From assembly GCA_016235815.1 (NCBI GenBank), contig JACRIM010000042.1:1-64000 (forward strand): DNA of 64,000 nucleotides. The letters run 5' to 3'. This document shows positions 60,618-64,000 of the stretch, piece after piece. Position numbers and translations under genes: made by a program. The DNA comes from Planctomycetota bacterium. GTDB lineage: Bacteria; Planctomycetota; Phycisphaerae; UBA1845; UTPLA1. Numbering within the stretch: position 1 is the stretch's first letter; every line of letters begins with the position of its first letter. The notes below the pieces were generated by a model. The model saw nothing but the letters and a program-made list of their open reading frames with translations. It was not told where the DNA came from and searched no databases.

Positions 60618-61151
60618 TCATGCACGGTAGCAGGTCGGTTCGTGTTCGGCATCTATCTTGCCGACTCCCATGAGGTAGCACTTGGTCGTTTCGGGACCCA
60701 TGAATTTGAAGGTCGACTTGAAGAGTGGGTAGAGGGCGGCGCGGTCTTTGGGAGTCTTTGCGGGGAGGGCATTGAACCATTTGAGATAGGTGCCGTGGGC
60801 ATCGGCGAGATTGAGGAAGACCTTCGCGTTTGAGACGATGGCCTCCAACTTGGCGCGGTTGCGGATGATCGCGGCGTCGGCGCAGAGTTTTTCGATCTCG
60901 CGCTTGCCGAAACGGGCGACGACCGCCGGGTCGAAGCCTTTGAATCGCTCGCGGAATGCGTCGCGCTTGGTGAGCACGATTCGCCAGGAGAGGCCGCATT
61001 GGAAAACTTCCAACGCCATTCGTTCGAGATGGCCGGCGTCGGTGCGGATGGGCTTGCCCCATTCGTGGTCGTGGTAGGTGGCTTGGAGTGAATCCTTGGA
61101 GGCCCACTTGCAACGGATCAGCCCGTCATTGGGATCGACCATTTTGGTTGC
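60618..61151 (-). CDS. tag: DNA-3-methyladenine glycosylase I
   Basis: 177 residues from ATG 61151; a start 39 bp earlier adds unrelated residues. Family marks: RCKWASKD with the zinc Cys, YHDHEWGKP with the zinc His, catalytic-site Glu in ALEVFQCGLSWRIVLTKRDAFRERF, then FDPAVVARF, RNRAKLEAIVSNA, KFMGPETTKCYLM and the final H-x-x-x-C pair (EHEPTCYR). It removes 3-methyladenine from alkylated DNA in base-excision repair. It is slightly shorter than the E. coli enzyme. It is divergent from the next gene across 89 bp. Confidence 0.93.
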   Translation of the reverse strand, partial: ATKMVDPNDGLIRCKWASKDSLQATYHDHEWGKPIRTDAGHLERMALEVFQCGLSWRIVLTKRDAFRERFKGFDPAVVARFGKREIEKLCADAAIIRNRAKLEAIVSNAKVFLNLADAHGTYLKWFNALPAKTPKDRAALYPLFKSTFKFMGPETTKCYLMGVGKIDAEHEPTCYRA

Positions 61152-61240
61152 CATCCGGGGAATCGTACACGCGTCCAAAGGGAACGGCATCGTGCGGAGG
61201 CCGCAGCGGATGGATACAATGATGCTCGGAGAAAGCCCAT

Positions 61241-62416
61241 ATGCTCGAACGCCTGTACCTCGATAATGCCGCTACCAGCTTTCCGAAGCCGCCGGAGGTG
61301 TTGGAGGCGATGCGGGCCTATGCCGAGGAACTTGGGGCGTCGGCGGGACGCGGGGCGTATCGCGAAGCGGTGGATACGGGCGTGTTGGTTGCGGAATGCC
61401 GGCGGCGGCTGGCGCGGCTGATCGGATGCGAACCTGCGAAGAACGTTGTGTTCACGCTGAATTGCTCGGAGGCGCTGAATCTGGCCATCAAGGGCGTGCT
61501 GCGCGACGGCGATCATGTTATTACCACGGCGATGGATCACAATTCGGTGCTGCGGCCGTTGAACGCGCTGCAGGACCGGGGGCGGAATGAGGTCACGTTT
61601 GTCCCGGCGGATGCGGAGACGGGCGCGGTGCGGGCCGATGATGTGCTGGCCGCGATTCGACCGCGTACGCGACTGGTGTGCATGACGCACGGGAGCAATG
61701 TGACGGGGACGCTGCAACCGATTGACGAAGTCGGGGAGGCGTTGCGCCAGCGGGAGATCTTCCTTCTCGTCGATGCCGCACAGACCGTGGGCCATGTGCC
61801 ACTTGATGTGGCGAGGCAGTCAATTGATTTTCTCGCAATGCCGGGGCATAAAGGATTGATGGGACCGCTTGGCACCGGTGCCCTCTACATTCGACCGGGG
61901 CTGGAAAATCTGGTCGAGCCGCTGGTCGAGGGCGGGACGGGATCGGTAAGCGAACTGGCCACGCAGCCGGACTTCATGCCGGACCGGTTTGAGTCGGGCA
62001 GTCACAATGCAATCGGGCTTGCCGGACTGGGGGCGGCGTTGGCGTGGATTGAAGAGCGCGGCGTGGAAAATCTGCACGCGCACGACCTGGCATTGTCGAC
62101 CCGATTTCTTGAGAAGGCGGTCGAGATCGAGCCGCTGCGCGTGTATGGCCCGCGTGATGCCGCGTCGCGCGTGGCGGTGTTCAGTGTCCGAATGGAGGGG
62201 CTGGAGCCCGCGGAGTTGTCGGCGCTGCTTGAGACCGAGTTCGGAATTCTCAGCCGTTCGGGCCTGCATTGTGCGCCGCTGGCCCACCAGACGCTTGGTA
62301 CGCACGAGATCGGCGGCACCACGCGGCTGTCATTTGGGGCGTACAATACACTGGACGACGTGGACCGCTGCGTTCATGCGCTGGCACAGTTGGCCGGCGC
62401 GGGCGCGCGGGCCTGA
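61241..62416 (+). CDS. Cysteine-desulfurase-like class V aminotransferase
   Basis: 391 residues behind the site cggagaaag. MLERLYLDNAATSFPKPPEV, then SAGRGAYREA, FTLNCSEALNLAIKG, DHNSVLRPLN, THGSNVTGTLQP, DAAQTVGHVPLDV and the PLP lysine in FLAMPGHKGLMGPLGTG identify the Csd/SufS-like branch. The nucleophile cysteine is present in SRSGLHCAPLAH. It should release sulfur from cysteine for Fe-S cluster or other sulfur transfer. No suf or isc partner is in the window, so the acceptor is unknown. Confidence 0.9.
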   Translation: MLERLYLDNAATSFPKPPEVLEAMRAYAEELGASAGRGAYREAVDTGVLVAECRRRLARLIGCEPAKNVVFTLNCSEALNLAIKGVLRDGDHVITTAMDHNSVLRPLNALQDRGRNEVTFVPADAETGAVRADDVLAAIRPRTRLVCMTHGSNVTGTLQPIDEVGEALRQREIFLLVDAAQTVGHVPLDVARQSIDFLAMPGHKGLMGPLGTGALYIRPGLENLVEPLVEGGTGSVSELATQPDFMPDRFESGSHNAIGLAGLGAALAWIEERGVENLHAHDLALSTRFLEKAVEIEPLRVYGPRDAASRVAVFSVRMEGLEPAELSALLETEFGILSRSGLHCAPLAHQTLGTHEIGGTTRLSFGAYNTLDDVDRCVHALAQLAGAGARA

Positions 62417-62460
62417 GCGACGTTCGACCTGCCTGCGAGCTTCCCTTGCCCGCCTCGCTG

Positions 62461-64000
62461 ATGAAACACCTCCGACGTGCACTGCTCGTTGCGATCTTCG
62501 CGGGCTGGTTTCATTGCGCGCCGTATGCCAAAGCGGTTGATGACGAGGCGGTCAATGCCGCGATCAAAGAGGGCGTCTCGGCGCTGCTTGGCCATTTGCG
62601 AAACGACGACGAGATCACCTACTCACGCGGCGGCGGCAGCGTGACGGTGCGAGGAAATGTCACAAAGTTCACACGTGACGCCGTTCAGATCACAACGACG
62701 GAGAAAAAAAATCTCTCCATCACGAGGTCCACCATCTCGACGTGGAAGCGGGCCGGGCTGGTTCGGGATGAACTGGACGCGCCGTGCGCGCAGGGTCGGT
62801 CGACGCTGGTTGCGCTCGCGCTCGCGGCCGCGGGTGTTGAGACAACGCACCCGACATTCGAACGCCTGCTGGCCATCCTGGAGGAAGGGCCGGGTAGCGG
62901 CGGTGGGACCTATGTGTACAGCCTGCGAGCGAGCCTGTGGAGCACGCTACTCGATCGTCCACTTGCGGCCGCGCATCGCAATCGGCTGAAGAAACTTCTC
63001 AAAAGCGATGTCGATTGGCTTCAGCGCGCGGGGCGGGAGAGCGGCTGGTACACCTACGTTTCTGGCGGTGGCGGCGGCGATCACTCCAATACGCAGTTCG
63101 CCAACCTCGGGCTTTGGTCCGGCTCCATCGGCGGCAGCGAAGTCGGTAACGGACACTGGCAGCGAATAAGCCGCCACTGGCTCGAGTTGCAGAACCCGGA
63201 TGGCGGGTGGTCCTATGCCGCAGGTACCAATCAATCGACACCGTCGATGACGGTTGCGGGATGCAACAGTTTGTACATTGCGCTGGATCGCCTTTATGCG
63301 CGACCGGAGATGGGTTACCGCGTTTTCGAAGGAATCGCCATCGACAAGCCAGCGCGGGAACGAATCAGCAAGATTCACGCGGCGATTGGTCGGGGAAATA
63401 CGTACCTTGAGGAGCATCCGCCGGATGGAACCAACAACAGCGGGTATGAGTTGTTTGGTTTGGAACGGTTGGGGTTGGCCAGCGGGTTGGCGTACATCGG
63501 TGGGCGGGATTGGTTTCGGGCCTATGCGGCGGACGTGTGCCGACACGACTGGGGCACGGATATCCTCGCCGATGCATTTGGCGTAATTTTTCTGGTACAT
63601 GGACAGGCGCCGGTCCTCTTTCAGAAACTCGAACACGGTGAGCGATTTGATGACTGGAGTTACTACCAGCGCGACCTCGCCAATCTGACGCGATTTGTTA
63701 ATCGCACGTTCGAGCGGCTGCATCGATGGCAGCGAATCCCGGTCAACGCAACGATTCGCGACATGCAGGATGCGCCAATCCTTTACATCGCAGGACAAGG
63801 CCCGTTGGAATTGCCAAATGAAACGATGAAGCGGATCCGCCAGTATGTTGAAGAGGGCGGAACGGTATTCCTTCACGCCGACCGGGCGTCACGCAAGTTC
63901 CGCGATTCGGCGGAAAAGCAGTTTGAGACTCTTTTTATGGATTATGGGTGGCGGTTCACGGACGTGCCGAGCGATCACGCCATCTATCGCTGCCAGTTCG
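62461..64000 (+). CDS. DUF4159 protein with terpenoid-toroid-like N-terminal region (partial, runs off the right edge)
   Basis: At least 513 residues, open from ATG 62461 to the window end with no stop. A signal peptide (MKHLRRALLVAIFAGWF, then CAPYAKA) is followed by a helical region about 30-340. Its motifs recall the alpha/alpha toroid of prenyltransferase/squalene-cyclase-like domains: YVYSLRASLWSTLL, NTQFANLGLWSG, NPDGGWSYA and STPSMTVAGCNSLYIALDRL. From about 385 the DUF4159 domain begins: DWSYYQRDLANLTRFVNR, PILYIAGQGPLELP and RIRQYVEEGGTVFLHAD. This combination recurs in planctomycetes; function is unknown. The end lies outside the window. Confidence 0.85.
   Translation, partial: MKHLRRALLVAIFAGWFHCAPYAKAVDDEAVNAAIKEGVSALLGHLRNDDEITYSRGGGSVTVRGNVTKFTRDAVQITTTEKKNLSITRSTISTWKRAGLVRDELDAPCAQGRSTLVALALAAAGVETTHPTFERLLAILEEGPGSGGGTYVYSLRASLWSTLLDRPLAAAHRNRLKKLLKSDVDWLQRAGRESGWYTYVSGGGGGDHSNTQFANLGLWSGSIGGSEVGNGHWQRISRHWLELQNPDGGWSYAAGTNQSTPSMTVAGCNSLYIALDRLYARPEMGYRVFEGIAIDKPARERISKIHAAIGRGNTYLEEHPPDGTNNSGYELFGLERLGLASGLAYIGGRDWFRAYAADVCRHDWGTDILADAFGVIFLVHGQAPVLFQKLEHGERFDDWSYYQRDLANLTRFVNRTFERLHRWQRIPVNATIRDMQDAPILYIAGQGPLELPNETMKRIRQYVEEGGTVFLHADRASRKFRDSAEKQFETLFMDYGWRFTDVPSDHAIYRCQF

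Overview
The window looks like chromosomal DNA of a GC-rich planctomycete, most likely of the Phycisphaerae or a related lineage. The lineage call is inference from several signs: PEP-CTERM sorting signals, dockerin-like EF-hand loops on secreted and membrane proteins, planctomycete-style short dispersed palindromes, DUF1573 and DUF4159 proteins, a plain CxxC zinc-ribbon protein behind der, and many proteins of unknown function with TPR or SPFH domains. There is no rRNA, CRISPR array, prophage or intact insertion sequence. The single RNA gene recognised is a tRNA-Leu(GAG).

Layout. 1-6.0 kb: a giant cysteine-rich repeat protein and a convergent subtilisin-like protease sharing a bidirectional terminator. 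6.4-13.6 kb (minus strand): der with a zinc-ribbon gene, a serine beta-lactamase-like hydrolase, and two tandem paralogous membrane-TPR (TMTC-like) proteins. 13.7-16.7 kb: the three-gene proton-translocating transhydrogenase operon pntAA-pntAB-pntB. 16.9-18.7 kb: an ECF sigma factor with a membrane protein bearing an EF-hand loop, then a ParD-like antitoxin whose ParE-like toxin is interrupted by an amber codon. 18.7-29.2 kb: PLP-dependent sulfur enzyme, tRNA-Leu, DUF1573 protein, thioredoxin reductase, S41 peptidase, metallo-beta-lactamase-fold hydrolase, dihydropyrimidinase/hydantoinase and a TPR protein. 29.4-36.0 kb: two PEP-CTERM proteins, pterin dehydratase, a SurA/PpiD-like protein and a methyltransferase, separated by repeat-rich DNA.

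36.4-47.2 kb is the most unusual block. Three consecutive SPFH (HflK/HflC-like) membrane proteins are followed by an ABC ATPase, an ABC-2 permease and a large helical-repeat protein, mostly with 4-25 bp spacing or 4-bp overlaps. A second related permease lies divergently upstream. I read this as a candidate membrane-microdomain/ABC transport system. No ftsH is present.

47.2-55.1 kb: ClC channel with CBS domains; an ECF sigma / membrane protein / coiled-coil operon; rpmB; gatC-gatA; and a second SPFH locus (39-aa membrane peptide, SPFH protein, Arc-like ribbon-helix-helix protein). Just downstream is a perfect 16-bp palindrome matching the parS consensus, which suggests the window may lie in the origin-proximal part of the chromosome. 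55.7-64 kb: a secreted BNR/Ig/dockerin protein, two tandem arrays, a tryptophanase/tyrosine phenol-lyase homologue, an M43 metalloprotease, 3-methyladenine DNA glycosylase I, a cysteine-desulfurase-like enzyme, and a DUF4159 protein that runs off the right edge.
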